A stretch of DNA of 27,787 nucleotides from JBFKMV01 sp041629655 (GCA_041629655.1 JBFKMV010000051.1:1-27787); one strand, 5' to 3'; positions 1 through 8,337 are shown, numbered from the stretch's first letter. A program made the numbers and translations. Notes: generated from the letters alone by a model not told the origin.

Positions 1-2
1 CG

Positions 3-1907
3 AACGACGCGGCGAACGACGCGGACGGCGACGGTGTCTGCGGTGACGTGGACAACTGCCCGGCGACCTCGAACGCGGGGCAGGTCGACACGGACGCCGA
101 CGGCCTGGGCGATGCCTGCGACAACTGTCCCTCGGATCCGAATCCCGCCCAGACGGACACGGATGCCGACGGCAGCGGCGACGCCTGCGACACCGACGAC
201 GATGACGATACGGTGCTCGACGTCGACGACAACTGTCCGACCGCAGCGAACGCCGGTCAGGCCGATCTGGACAACGACGGGCTCGGCGATGCCTGCGATC
301 CGTGCGACAGCCAGCCGCTCAACGAGTGTTATGGGCTGGTGGCGTTCGACGCCGGCGCGGCCGTCGACATCCGGATCAACGCGTTCGGCACGTCGACTGC
401 GACCTGTTCGGGCGCCAAGACCGACTGCCGCGGCAAGACCTGGACCGGGGACTACGGCGCTCCGGGTTTCCCGACCGGCTACAACCAGCAGGACAGCGGC
501 TTCGAGTGCAACCTGGCCAACGGCTGTCCGATCGATGCCAGCGGATTGTTCGGCTGCTCCGACGCCGCCACGGAGGACCTGTTCCAGTGCGAACACTGGG
601 ACGACGCGCCGGCCCCGGAACTGCTCTACACCTTCGACGTGCCGGACGGGAACTACCTGGTCAACCTGCTGTTCGCCAACGCGTACGACGGGACCGTCAA
701 TCCCGGCACACGGGTCTTCTCCGTCTCGGTCAACGGCGTGGTTTCCGTCGCGCTACGCGATTTCGACCAGGTGGTCGCGGCGGGCGGCGCCTGCGATCCG
801 CTGCTGGCGCCCTGTCTGCCGGTCGTGCGCTCGGCCCTCGTCAGCACCACCGGGGGATCCGGGATCCAGATCGAGTTCCTGCACAACGTGGAGAATCCCA
901 CGATCAAGGCGATCGAGGTGCTGCGCGAGACCGAGTGCACGGTCGACCCCGATTGCGACGACGCCGACCCGTGTACCGACGACAGTTGCGACGCCAACGG
1001 CGATTGCCAGTTCGTGCCGCGACCCGACGGCGATGCCGACGGCGTGTGCGACACCACGGACAACTGCCCCAGCGACCCCAACGCCGATCAGACGGACACC
1101 GACGGCGACGGTGCCGGAGACGTCTGCGACCTGGACGACGACGCCGACGGCATCGACGACACCGCCGACAACTGCCCCCTCGACGCGAACGCAGGGCAGG
1201 AGGATCGTGACGCGGACGGGGTGGGCGACGTGTGCGATGCCTGCCCCGACGACCCGGACAACGACCTCGACGCCGACGGGCTGTGCGGTGACGCGGACAA
1301 CTGCCCCGCCGATCCGAACCCCGCGCAGACCGATACCGATGCCGACGGCCTCGGCGACGTCTGCGACCCGGACGACGACGGGGACGGCGCGGACGACGGC
1401 GTCGACTGCGCTCCGCTCAACGCTTCGCTGTCGCTCGTCGCCGGGCCGGTCGGCGCGACGCTGTTCGTCGACAAGGACCTGGTCGGCGGCACGGGCGCGG
1501 ACCTGAGCTGGAGCCGCGGGGAGCAGGGGTTCACCTCCAACGTCTACCGCGGGACGATCGCCGGGCCCTGGGGCTACGACGAGAGCTGCCTCGTCCCGGA
1601 GACCACCGGGACGCAAACCAGCGACGCCGACGTGCCCGCGGGCGGTCAGGCGTACTACTACCTGATCGGCGCCCGGAACCTCTGCGGAGACAGCCGCATC
1701 GGTCGCGACAACCAGGGCGGGATCGAGACCGACCTGTTCCCGGCGACACCGTGCGCCGATCAGTCCGGCGACTTCGACGCCGACGGGGTGTCGGACGTCC
1801 AGGACAACTGCCCCAACGATCCGAACGGCTCACAGCTCGACACGGATTTCGACTTCCTCGGTGACGCGTGCGACCCGTGCCCCAACGACCCGACCGATAG
1901 CTGCTGA
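3..1907 (+). CDS. Secreted calcium-repeat protein with malectin domain (5' partial)
   Basis: The frame is open from the window edge, so the N-terminus and any signal peptide lie outside; 634 residues are visible. Residues 1-108 and about 311-475 are thrombospondin type 3 repeats, with many D-x-D-x-D-G and DNCP units that chelate calcium in this family. Between them, about 109-310, is a malectin-type carbohydrate-binding domain: it opens with VAFDAG, has the core YLVNLLFANAYDG, and ends with IEFLHNVENPTIKAIEVLR. About 475-590 is a beta-sandwich-like module (LSWSRGEQG, VYRG, QAYYYLIGARNLCG) that recurs at the C-terminus of the protein encoded at 21821-23674. A last calcium repeat closes the protein. 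It is probably extracellular and surface or glycan associated. The gene is convergent with the radical SAM gene 6 bp away. Domain calls are from reading motifs; the ligand is unknown. Confidence 0.85.
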   Translation, partial: NDAANDADGDGVCGDVDNCPATSNAGQVDTDADGLGDACDNCPSDPNPAQTDTDADGSGDACDTDDDDDTVLDVDDNCPTAANAGQADLDNDGLGDACDPCDSQPLNECYGLVAFDAGAAVDIRINAFGTSTATCSGAKTDCRGKTWTGDYGAPGFPTGYNQQDSGFECNLANGCPIDASGLFGCSDAATEDLFQCEHWDDAPAPELLYTFDVPDGNYLVNLLFANAYDGTVNPGTRVFSVSVNGVVSVALRDFDQVVAAGGACDPLLAPCLPVVRSALVSTTGGSGIQIEFLHNVENPTIKAIEVLRETECTVDPDCDDADPCTDDSCDANGDCQFVPRPDGDADGVCDTTDNCPSDPNADQTDTDGDGAGDVCDLDDDADGIDDTADNCPLDANAGQEDRDADGVGDVCDACPDDPDNDLDADGLCGDADNCPADPNPAQTDTDADGLGDVCDPDDDGDGADDGVDCAPLNASLSLVAGPVGATLFVDKDLVGGTGADLSWSRGEQGFTSNVYRGTIAGPWGYDESCLVPETTGTQTSDADVPAGGQAYYYLIGARNLCGDSRIGRDNQGGIETDLFPATPCADQSGDFDADGVSDVQDNCPNDPNGSQLDTDFDFLGDACDPCPNDPTDSC

Positions 1908-1913
1908 TCCACG

Positions 1914-3518
1914 TCAGGCGCCGGGAGTGGTCAGCGCCCGCGTCCACTCCCGCGGCGCCCGCGGCGCGGCGGCGGGCAGGCCGTCGAACGGTTGCGCGGC
2001 CGCTCCGTGGGCCCGTGCGTAGCGACGGATGCGTCGCCGCAGGTAACCGGTGGTCCCCCGGATCACCGCGTGCACGGTCCGCTTGAGCAACCGGCGATCC
2101 TGCCGGCCGTACATCTGCCACAGCCGTCCCATGTGGCGGTAGTTGTGGTCCCAGCACGCTTGCAGCAGCGAGAAGTGCGTCGCCGTCATCGACTCGAACG
2201 TGAACGGCCGGTTCTTGCGGTTGGGCCTGCTGATGCCCATCGGAACGTAGAACATCGGCACGATCGTGCTGGGATGGACGTCGAGCTCGCGCACCAGGCA
2301 CAGCGTATCGCGAACGTCGTCCTCCGTCTCACCGGGCAGGCCGAAGATCAGCGTGAAGTTGGCGAAGAACCCCTTGTCGTGCAGGATCCGCGCGCCTTCG
2401 ACCACGACCTCCGGCCAGTCGTCGGGGTGGAACGGACGCATCTTGGCGGCCAGGTGCTGCCGGGCCAACCGGCGACTGCCCGTCTCGACGCCCATCTGCA
2501 TGCCGGCGGGCATCGTGTTGCCGTGGCGGCGATGGATCCGGCCGAGCTGCTCCAGCGTCTCGGGGGACGACACGACGCCGGTCAGCGTGCCGTGGCTGGC
2601 GCCGATCGACTTCACCTCGGGAAGCGCGTACACGGCCTCGTAGAGTCCGCAGATCGCTTGATGGTTCACCCGGTACTGCGGCAGCGCCTGGTAGCGGAAC
2701 AGGTCCTCGGCGTGGAAGATCACCCTCCCCGCGTTGGCCCTCGCGTTCACCTCGGCGTCCGCACAGACCCGGTCCACGGACAGCGACCGCAAGCTCTGCA
2801 GGTTCGGCACGCAGAAATCGCAGCCGCGCCCGCAACCCCGCGTGATCTCCTGCACGCTGTTGACGGTGGGCCGCACCAACGGGGGGATCTGCTCCAGCGG
2901 AACCGTCCGGCCGTGGACCACCTCGGGCAGCGGCTCGCGCGCCAGCGCCTTGCGCACCAGCCCCGGCAGCACCAGCTCGGCTTCGCCGACCACCACGCAG
3001 TCCACGCCCAGCTCGCGCCGCGCGTCCGCGTCGACGGCGAGCTCCCAGGCGCCGGCGCCGCCGGCGATGACCGTCGGGCGCGAGGCGTTGCCCGCGCGCA
3101 GGACCGGATGGGACAACATGCTCCGCACCGCCGACGAGTTGTAGGCGTCGAAACCCCGTCCCATCAGGTGCGTCAGCATCGCGGTCAACGGGCCGCGCCC
3201 CAGCGGGTCGTGCGATCCGAACAGGAACACCCGCGTGTCCGGTCCCAGCACGTCGTCCAGCCGGCCGGGGTGCGCGAACACGAGCTCGTCGTCGCCCAGG
3301 CCCGACTGTCGCAGGGCCTGTTCGACCTTGCGCGAGCCGCAGTCCGCGAGCGCGATCGAGCCGTCGGCCGCGGAAGCCACCGGCGGCGAGATAAGGCGGT
3401 AGTACAGCGTCGCCGGGAGCAGCTTGCGCGGCAGGCACGCGGCGAAACCGAAGTACGCCGTCCCGCGGTAATCCGAGGCCATCGTGCGGTCGAGCGACAT
3501 CACGACGGGCCGGCCCAT
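1914..3518 (-). CDS. Radical SAM protein with N-terminal B12-binding-like domain
   Basis: 534 residues. The [4Fe-4S] motif C-x3-C-x2-C is at residues 229-236 (GCGRGCDFC). The preceding ~220 residues resemble the Rossmann-like cobalamin-binding domain of class B radical SAM enzymes, including a segment ending DCVVVGEAE, although I do not see the DxHxxG motif that supplies a cobalt ligand in some members. After the cluster come HAEDLFRY, GMQMGVETGSRRL and NFTLIFGLPGETEDD, typical of the TIM-barrel strands of this superfamily. Relatives modify lipids, tetrapyrroles and peptides, so the substrate cannot be named. The ATG at 3518 has GGAGG five bases upstream. The C-terminal ~80 residues are basic and rich in Arg and Pro. 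The gene stands alone, divergent from the lipid operon. Confidence 0.88.
   Translation of the reverse strand: MGRPVVMSLDRTMASDYRGTAYFGFAACLPRKLLPATLYYRLISPPVASAADGSIALADCGSRKVEQALRQSGLGDDELVFAHPGRLDDVLGPDTRVFLFGSHDPLGRGPLTAMLTHLMGRGFDAYNSSAVRSMLSHPVLRAGNASRPTVIAGGAGAWELAVDADARRELGVDCVVVGEAELVLPGLVRKALAREPLPEVVHGRTVPLEQIPPLVRPTVNSVQEITRGCGRGCDFCVPNLQSLRSLSVDRVCADAEVNARANAGRVIFHAEDLFRYQALPQYRVNHQAICGLYEAVYALPEVKSIGASHGTLTGVVSSPETLEQLGRIHRRHGNTMPAGMQMGVETGSRRLARQHLAAKMRPFHPDDWPEVVVEGARILHDKGFFANFTLIFGLPGETEDDVRDTLCLVRELDVHPSTIVPMFYVPMGISRPNRKNRPFTFESMTATHFSLLQACWDHNYRHMGRLWQMYGRQDRRLLKRTVHAVIRGTTGYLRRRIRRYARAHGAAAQPFDGLPAAAPRAPREWTRALTTPGA
1922..1952. terminator. 9-bp perfect inverted repeat between convergent gene ends
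   Basis: CGGGAGTGG at 1922-1930 pairs with CCACTCCCG at 1944-1952 around a 13-nt loop. It lies 15 bp after the plus-strand stop at 1907 and inside the last codons of the minus-strand radical SAM gene. There is no T-tract, so it is at best a bidirectional hairpin of the type often found in GC-rich genomes. Confidence 0.35.
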
Positions 3519-3556
3519 GGAACCTCCGGGTCTTCAAGTGCGGGGGGTCGACCCTG

Positions 3557-3586
3557 ACCGTACGGCGAACCGCAGCGCCGTGTCAA
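3557..3586 (-). promoter_or_regulatory. Candidate sigma-70 promoter of the radical SAM gene
   Basis: On the minus strand TTGACA (3586-3581) is followed after 18 bp by TACGGT (3562-3557), about 39 bp upstream of the ATG at 3518. The -35 is perfect and the -10 is weak. Confidence 0.5.
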
Positions 3587-3605
3587 TCTCGATCGCGTCC
3601 GTCGC

Positions 3606-3635
3606 TTGACGCGCCCCGTCAAAGCGCGGTATCTA
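3606..3635 (+). promoter_or_regulatory. Candidate promoter of the lgt-like/lipid operon
   Basis: TTGACG (3606-3611), an 18-bp spacer and TATCTA (3630-3635), followed about 50 bp later by AAGGAG and the ATG at 3688. It is back to back with the radical SAM promoter; the two -35 boxes are about 20 bp apart. Confidence 0.5.
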
Positions 3636-3687
3636 AACGACGTACCTCCCCCGCGGCGATGGCCACGACGGCAAGGAGCGAGCGGCG

Positions 3688-4458
3688 ATGCAGCCGATCG
3701 CCTTCGACATGCACGTCCCCTTCCTGGGCACCGTTCCGGTGGGCTGGTACGGACTGCTGACGCTGTCCGGCGTGCTGGCCGCGCTCGTGGTCGCGCGGGC
3801 CGAGGTGCGGCGCGTCGGCATCCTGACGCCGCGACAGGCGACCGACGCGGTGATGATCACGGCGCTGGCCAGCCTGGTCTGCGGTCACCTTACGTTCCTG
3901 CTGACGCCCGCGGGCGGCACGGCGGGTATCCGCGCCGGCTCGGTGCTGTTCGGCGCGATCTTCGGCGGCGCGGCGACCGTCGCCGGCCTCGCGCTGTATC
4001 ACCGCGTGCGACCCGCCGAGCTGCTGGACGCGGCGGCCCCGGCCGGGGTGCTTCCGCCCCTGCTCGGACGCCTGGGCTGTTTCATGGCCGGGTGCTGCTA
4101 CGGCACGCCGACCGGGTCGGCGATCGGCGTCACGTTCACCGACCCCGCGGCGCCTGCGCCCCGGGGCATCCCGCTGCATCCGACGCAGCTCTACGAGGCG
4201 GCGTTCCTGCTCGCGTTGTTCCTGTTGCTGCAATGGAGACGCCGGCGCCGGGCGTTCCCCGGCGAGCTGGCGCTGTTGTACGTCGGCGTGTACTCGATCG
4301 GGCGGTTCGTGCTCGAGTTCTTGCGGGGCGACGAGATTCGCGGGTTCGTCGCGGGTGGACGGCTCAGTCTGTCGCAGGCCGTCGCGCTGGCGTCGCTGGC
4401 GGTGACCGCGCCGCTCTACGCGATCCTGCGCGCCCGCGTCGCGGGACGACCGGCATGA
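3688..4458 (+). CDS. Divergent Lgt-family membrane transferase (prolipoprotein diacylglyceryl transferase-like)
   Basis: 256 residues with about six or seven hydrophobic segments. Family motifs are present: WYGLL near the N-terminus, GRLGCFMAGCCYG around residue 125, HPTQLYEA, and GRFVLEFLRGDE near the C-terminus. Lgt transfers the diacylglyceryl group of phosphatidylglycerol to the lipobox cysteine of prolipoproteins. In the canonical signature the stretch reads GRxxNFxNxE; here the Asn and Glu positions are Cys or Ala, while the Arg and glycines remain. This Cys-rich variant is a recognisable subgroup usually annotated as Lgt, so lipoprotein maturation is possible, but a different acceptor cannot be excluded. 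AAGGAG lies 12 bases before the ATG. The stop overlaps the next start as ATGA, which puts the gene at the head of the ligase-DH-ACP operon. Confidence 0.8.
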   Translation: MQPIAFDMHVPFLGTVPVGWYGLLTLSGVLAALVVARAEVRRVGILTPRQATDAVMITALASLVCGHLTFLLTPAGGTAGIRAGSVLFGAIFGGAATVAGLALYHRVRPAELLDAAAPAGVLPPLLGRLGCFMAGCCYGTPTGSAIGVTFTDPAAPAPRGIPLHPTQLYEAAFLLALFLLLQWRRRRRAFPGELALLYVGVYSIGRFVLEFLRGDEIRGFVAGGRLSLSQAVALASLAVTAPLYAILRARVAGRPA

Positions 4459-7208
4459 GCGCGCCGGGCACGATTGCCGGGCTGCTCGCCGCGGCGGCGC
4501 GGCGGCACGGGGCTGCGCCGGCGCTCGAGCTGCGCGACGCCACGGGCGCCGCGAGGTTCTGGAGCTACGACGGATTGCTGCGCGAGGTACGGGGCCTCGC
4601 CGCCGAGCTGCACCGTCTCGGCGTACGCCGCGGCTCGCGCGTCGGGCTGATCGGCGACAACGGTCCGGAGTGGACGATCGGCTATCTCGCGATCGTTCAG
4701 ACGGGGGCGACCGCGGTGCCGCTCGACCCGGCGGAAGACAACGAGCCGCGGCTGCGCGCGTCGGGCGCGGACGGCGTGCTGGTGGGACGGTTGCTGGCCC
4801 GGCCGGGCGAGCCCGGCCCGCCGCGTGCCCCAGAGGTTCCGCCCGGGCTGTTCCGGATCGATCTGCTCTCGGACGTTCCGCGCGGCCTCGCTCCGTCCCC
4901 GGAACTGCCCGGCGACTCCCCGACGCGCCCCGACGACGTGGCCTCGTTGCTGTTCACCTCGGGCACCACGGACGCTCCCCGGGCCGTGCCGCTGACCCAT
5001 CGCTCGTTGCTCGCCGAGTGCCGGGCGCTGGCCGAGCTGACGCCGCTGGGTCGCGACGATCGCACGCTGGCCCTGGTGCCGCTGCACCACGTGCTGGGGT
5101 TCAACACCGGTCTGATGCTCTCGCTGTGGAGCGGGATGCCCGTGGGGTTCTTGCCGCGGATGGACCGCGAGGCGTTGCTGGAGTCGCTGCGGCTCTACCG
5201 GCCGACTGCCGTGTGCGCGGTCCCCGCGGTCTGGCAGGCCGTGCGGACCGGCATCGAGAGCGACCTGCGGCGCCGCCCGGCCCTCGCGCGCGCGTGGTTC
5301 CGGCTCGCGCGCTCCGTCGGCACGTACCGGCGCGGCGCGGCCCGGCGGTTGCTGGCGCCGGTCCACCGCGCGTTCGGGGGACGCCTCCACACCCTGGTGA
5401 CCAGCGGCGCTCCGTTCGCCGCCGGGGATGTCGAGTTCTGGAACTCGCTCGGCTTCGAGGTGCTCCACGCCTACGGCCTGACCGAAACCTCGGGTGCGGT
5501 CACCTGTACCCGGCCGGGCGACCCCCCGACCGCGGGGGTCGGCCGGCCACTGCGCGGCGTCGAGCTGCGCCTCGGCGAACGGGGCCGCGACGGCGCCGGC
5601 GAGATCGCGGTCCGCGGGGCGGTCGTGATGCAGGGCTACGAGGGCGGCGATGCGGGCGCGCACGGCGCGTCGACTCGCTTCCGCGACGGCTGGCTGTGGA
5701 CCGGCGACCTCGGCCGGCTGGACGAGCGCGGCAACCTGCAGCTCGCCGGCCGCCTGCGCGAGGTGATCGTGCGGCGCGGCGGTGAGACGCTGGACCCCGA
5801 GCCGATCGAGCGGCACCTGGCGCATGCCGCTCACGTCAAGGAGGTCGCGGTCGTCGGGATGGGCCCGCCGGGCGACGAGCGTCCCGTCGCCGTGATCGTT
5901 CCCGACGAGACGGCGATGGCCCGCGCCGGCATCCTCGACGTGTTCGGGACGGTGCGCTACGCCGTGCTGTCCCGCGTGGCGCTGCTGCCACCCGCGCAAC
6001 GACCCGCGGACTACCGCATCGTCCCGTCACCCCTGCCGCGAACGCCGACACGGAAGCTGCGGCGCGTCGAGATCCGGCGCCGGGTCGAGCGCGGCGACTA
6101 CGGATGGGGACCGGAGGCGATGGCGACCCGCGAGCGTCCGTCGGTCCGCGCCGTGGAGGCGCTGGGCGGCGACGGCATCGCCGACGCGGTGGCCCGCGAG
6201 CTGGCGCGAGTCCTGCGGCCCGGAGCGCCGGCTCCCGGACCGGACAGCAGTCTCGGCCCGGACCTCGGCCTGGACTCGATGGACCGGATCAACCTGGTCT
6301 GTCGCCTGGAAAGCGCGCTCGGGCGCCGGCTCGACGACCGCGCGATCCAGGCCACGTACGTCCGCGACCTGGTCGACCAGGTCCGCCGCGCCGCACCGGG
6401 TCGGGGACAGCGGCCGTTCGACCTGCTGGGAGCGGAGCAGGGCGGGGAAGACGGGATCCTCGCCGACGCGCAGCGCATCGTGCGGCGACTACGCTGGCCG
6501 CGGCGGTTGCTGCTGGCGGGCTTCGGGGCGCTGGGCCGCGCGGCGTTCGACATCCGGATCGAGGGGCTTTCGCACCTGCCGCGCCGCGGGCCGTTCATGC
6601 TCTGCGCGAACCACCAGTCGTATCTCGACCCGTACTTCCTGATCCCGGCGTTGCCGCGCGAGTTCCGCGAGCGTCTGTGGATCGTCGCGGTGGAGTGGCT
6701 GTTTCGAGGACCGATCTCGCGCGCGTACCTGTACACGGCACGCACGCTGCCGATGGACAACCTCGGCCGCTTCCTGCCGGGACTGCGGATGGCCGCGCGG
6801 ATCCTCGAGCGGGGCGAAGGCCTGTTGATCTTCCCCGAAGGGATGCGCTCGTTCGACGGCCGCGTCGGACCCTGGCGGCCGGGGGCCGGCCTCGTCGCGC
6901 TACGCAGCGGCGTTCCGGTGGTGCCGGTGGCGATGGCCGGCGTGTACCAGATCCTGCCGCCCGGACGCTGGCTGCCCGGTCTGCGCGCGCCCCACGGCGG
7001 GCGCCGGCAGGTCCGGATCTCGATCGGCGAGCCGGTCCGCCCATCGCCTCCCGAGTCGGACGCCGCGGCGGCGGACGCCGCGCAGCGCCTGGTCGACGAC
7101 CTGCGCGAGCGCGTGCTGTCGTTGATGGCGTCGTTCCCCGAGCAGATCCGGCCGGAGACCGGGAAGGAGGCGCCGCGTGCGAAGGCCGTGGCGCAGGGAC
7201 CGCTATGA
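4455..7208 (+). CDS. AMP-dependent acyl ligase - acyl carrier - PlsC acyltransferase fusion
   Basis: 917 residues, three domains. Residues 1 to about 545 are an ANL-superfamily adenylating enzyme: phosphate loop TSGTT at 168-172, AYGLTET near 339, WTGDLG, and the hinge-type segment GRLREVIVRRGGE. Residues about 565-640 are a phosphopantetheine carrier with LGLDSMD, Ser608 being the attachment site. Residues about 680-895 are a PlsC/LPLAT acyltransferase with NHQSYLD (His720, Asp725) and FPEGMRS (793-799). The protein would activate an acid, load it on its own carrier and esterify an acceptor such as a lysophospholipid; Aas-type enzymes combine ligase and acyltransferase in a similar way. The frame is open far upstream of 4455, but the ATG overlapping the preceding stop fits the ligase N-terminus. 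The stop overlaps the next ATG. Substrate unknown. Confidence 0.88.
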   Translation: MSAPGTIAGLLAAAARRHGAAPALELRDATGAARFWSYDGLLREVRGLAAELHRLGVRRGSRVGLIGDNGPEWTIGYLAIVQTGATAVPLDPAEDNEPRLRASGADGVLVGRLLARPGEPGPPRAPEVPPGLFRIDLLSDVPRGLAPSPELPGDSPTRPDDVASLLFTSGTTDAPRAVPLTHRSLLAECRALAELTPLGRDDRTLALVPLHHVLGFNTGLMLSLWSGMPVGFLPRMDREALLESLRLYRPTAVCAVPAVWQAVRTGIESDLRRRPALARAWFRLARSVGTYRRGAARRLLAPVHRAFGGRLHTLVTSGAPFAAGDVEFWNSLGFEVLHAYGLTETSGAVTCTRPGDPPTAGVGRPLRGVELRLGERGRDGAGEIAVRGAVVMQGYEGGDAGAHGASTRFRDGWLWTGDLGRLDERGNLQLAGRLREVIVRRGGETLDPEPIERHLAHAAHVKEVAVVGMGPPGDERPVAVIVPDETAMARAGILDVFGTVRYAVLSRVALLPPAQRPADYRIVPSPLPRTPTRKLRRVEIRRRVERGDYGWGPEAMATRERPSVRAVEALGGDGIADAVARELARVLRPGAPAPGPDSSLGPDLGLDSMDRINLVCRLESALGRRLDDRAIQATYVRDLVDQVRRAAPGRGQRPFDLLGAEQGGEDGILADAQRIVRRLRWPRRLLLAGFGALGRAAFDIRIEGLSHLPRRGPFMLCANHQSYLDPYFLIPALPREFRERLWIVAVEWLFRGPISRAYLYTARTLPMDNLGRFLPGLRMAARILERGEGLLIFPEGMRSFDGRVGPWRPGAGLVALRSGVPVVPVAMAGVYQILPPGRWLPGLRAPHGGRRQVRISIGEPVRPSPPESDAAAADAAQRLVDDLRERVLSLMASFPEQIRPETGKEAPRAKAVAQGPL

Positions 7209-8062
7209 CCGGCGCGCTGCGGCCCGGGACCTGGAACGAGCTGCATCCCGGCCGGGACCGCTGGCTCGACGACCACCGTCCCGGCGGGCTGCGGATCGCG
7301 CCGGCCGCCGCGATCGCGGCGTGGATGCTGGCGGCGCTCCGCCACGCGCACCCGGACCGGCCGCCGGTGCTCGGCGAGCTCTACTGGCTGCGCCCGCTTC
7401 GCGTCCCCGACGGCGGGACGGCGTTTCGCGTCGAGGTGTCCTCCGGCCGCGGCGGAACGATCGAGCTGCGGCTGTCGTCGCGGCGTATCGACCGGGACGG
7501 GGCGCGGTTCGGCGAGGCGCTGATCGCGGTCGCGACCGCGGCGGCGGAAAGCGGCGCCGGCGTGCCCCCTCCGCTGGAGCGAGCCGCCTCGCGCGAGGCG
7601 GTCCTGCTCGAGAGCTTCCACGGGCCGCTGTTCCGCGGGCTGGACGAGCTGCGCTTCGGCGACGAACGCGCCGTCGACGCGCGGGTCGCGATCGAGCGGC
7701 CGCGACCGTCGACGTTGCCGGTCCTGAACGCCGACGGTTTTCCGGATGCGCGGCACCTCGACGCCTTGCTGCAGCTTGCCGGCGCGCTCTCCGAGTCGAC
7801 AGGCGCGCCGCGGGGCGTGCCGGCGGAGCTGGGTTCGCTCGAGGTCGTCGCAGGCGACGCCCCCTCGAGCGCCGTAGCTGCCGAAGCGTCGCCGGCGGTC
7901 CGGCTGGAGGCCCGCGCGAGAAGCTCCGGCGCGGAAGGTTCCGGCATCGACCTGTGGTGCGGCACTGCCGACGGGGCGACGCTGCTCCGGCTGTGCGGCT
8001 ACCGCAGCGCCGTCGCGACCTTCGCGGCTCCGGCCCCGGTGCCGGGTGGGGCATCGCGGTGA
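7205..8062 (+). CDS. Standalone polyketide-type dehydratase (double hot-dog)
   Basis: 285 residues. Near residues 23-32, HRPGGLRIAP fits the polyketide synthase dehydratase motif HxxxGxxxxP, whose His is catalytic. In the second half, HLDALLQLAG fits the second DH motif D-A-x-x-Q/H, whose Asp is catalytic. Their spacing of about 160 residues matches two tandem hot-dog folds. Such a domain removes water from a 3-hydroxyacyl carrier-bound chain to give the enoyl form. It is normally embedded in a modular synthase; here it is a separate protein coupled by ATGA to the ligase fusion and by GTGA to the carrier protein. The assignment rests on motifs and context, since the rest of the sequence is diverged. 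The alternative is a non-catalytic hot-dog protein. Confidence 0.7.
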   Translation: MTGALRPGTWNELHPGRDRWLDDHRPGGLRIAPAAAIAAWMLAALRHAHPDRPPVLGELYWLRPLRVPDGGTAFRVEVSSGRGGTIELRLSSRRIDRDGARFGEALIAVATAAAESGAGVPPPLERAASREAVLLESFHGPLFRGLDELRFGDERAVDARVAIERPRPSTLPVLNADGFPDARHLDALLQLAGALSESTGAPRGVPAELGSLEVVAGDAPSSAVAAEASPAVRLEARARSSGAEGSGIDLWCGTADGATLLRLCGYRSAVATFAAPAPVPGGASR

Positions 8063-8337
8063 GCCCCGAGCGTGAACGGCTCGAACGAGCGGTCGAACGG
8101 ATCGTGGAGCACGTGTTCGGCCTCGGGCCCGGCGAGGTCGACCTAGAGCAGAGCTTCGCCGGAGACCTGATGGCCGAGTCGCTCGACTACGTGGACATCG
8201 AGCTGCACGTTCGCCAGCGTCTCGGGATTCCGTTCGACTTCGCCCGGGCCGCCGACGAGATCCGCAACGGCGGTGCGGATGCGATCCGGATCCGAGACCT
8301 CGTGGACTATCTCGAGCGGATGCAGGCCGATGCCTGA
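8059..8337 (+). CDS. Acyl carrier protein
   Basis: 92 residues, acidic, helical. The phosphopantetheine site lies in MAESLDYVDI with Ser41, matching the family D/E-S-L-D/E pattern at the start of helix II. The GTG start overlaps the stop of the dehydratase gene (GTGA), and its end overlaps the next gene by 8 bp. It is the second carrier in the operon, the first being inside the ligase fusion, and is the likely partner of the ketosynthase pair and dehydratase. A phosphopantetheinyl transferase gene is not in the window. Confidence 0.88.
   Translation: MSPERERLERAVERIVEHVFGLGPGEVDLEQSFAGDLMAESLDYVDIELHVRQRLGIPFDFARAADEIRNGGADAIRIRDLVDYLERMQADA

Noticed and set aside
1..330. Regularly spaced similar DNA units suggesting a CRISPR or tandem repeat.
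   Set aside because: The periodicity comes from thrombospondin type 3 repeats at the protein level; units vary in sequence and the reading frame is continuous.
1992..3557. Plus-strand open frame opposite the radical SAM gene.
   Set aside because: His/Arg/Gln-rich mirror of the minus-strand gene, which has CxxxCxxC and a fitting Shine-Dalgarno sequence.
3606..4454. Upstream extension of the ligase fusion frame.
   Set aside because: It overlaps the Lgt-like gene, which has a good ribosome site and membrane segments; the extension is Arg/Ala-rich without a domain.
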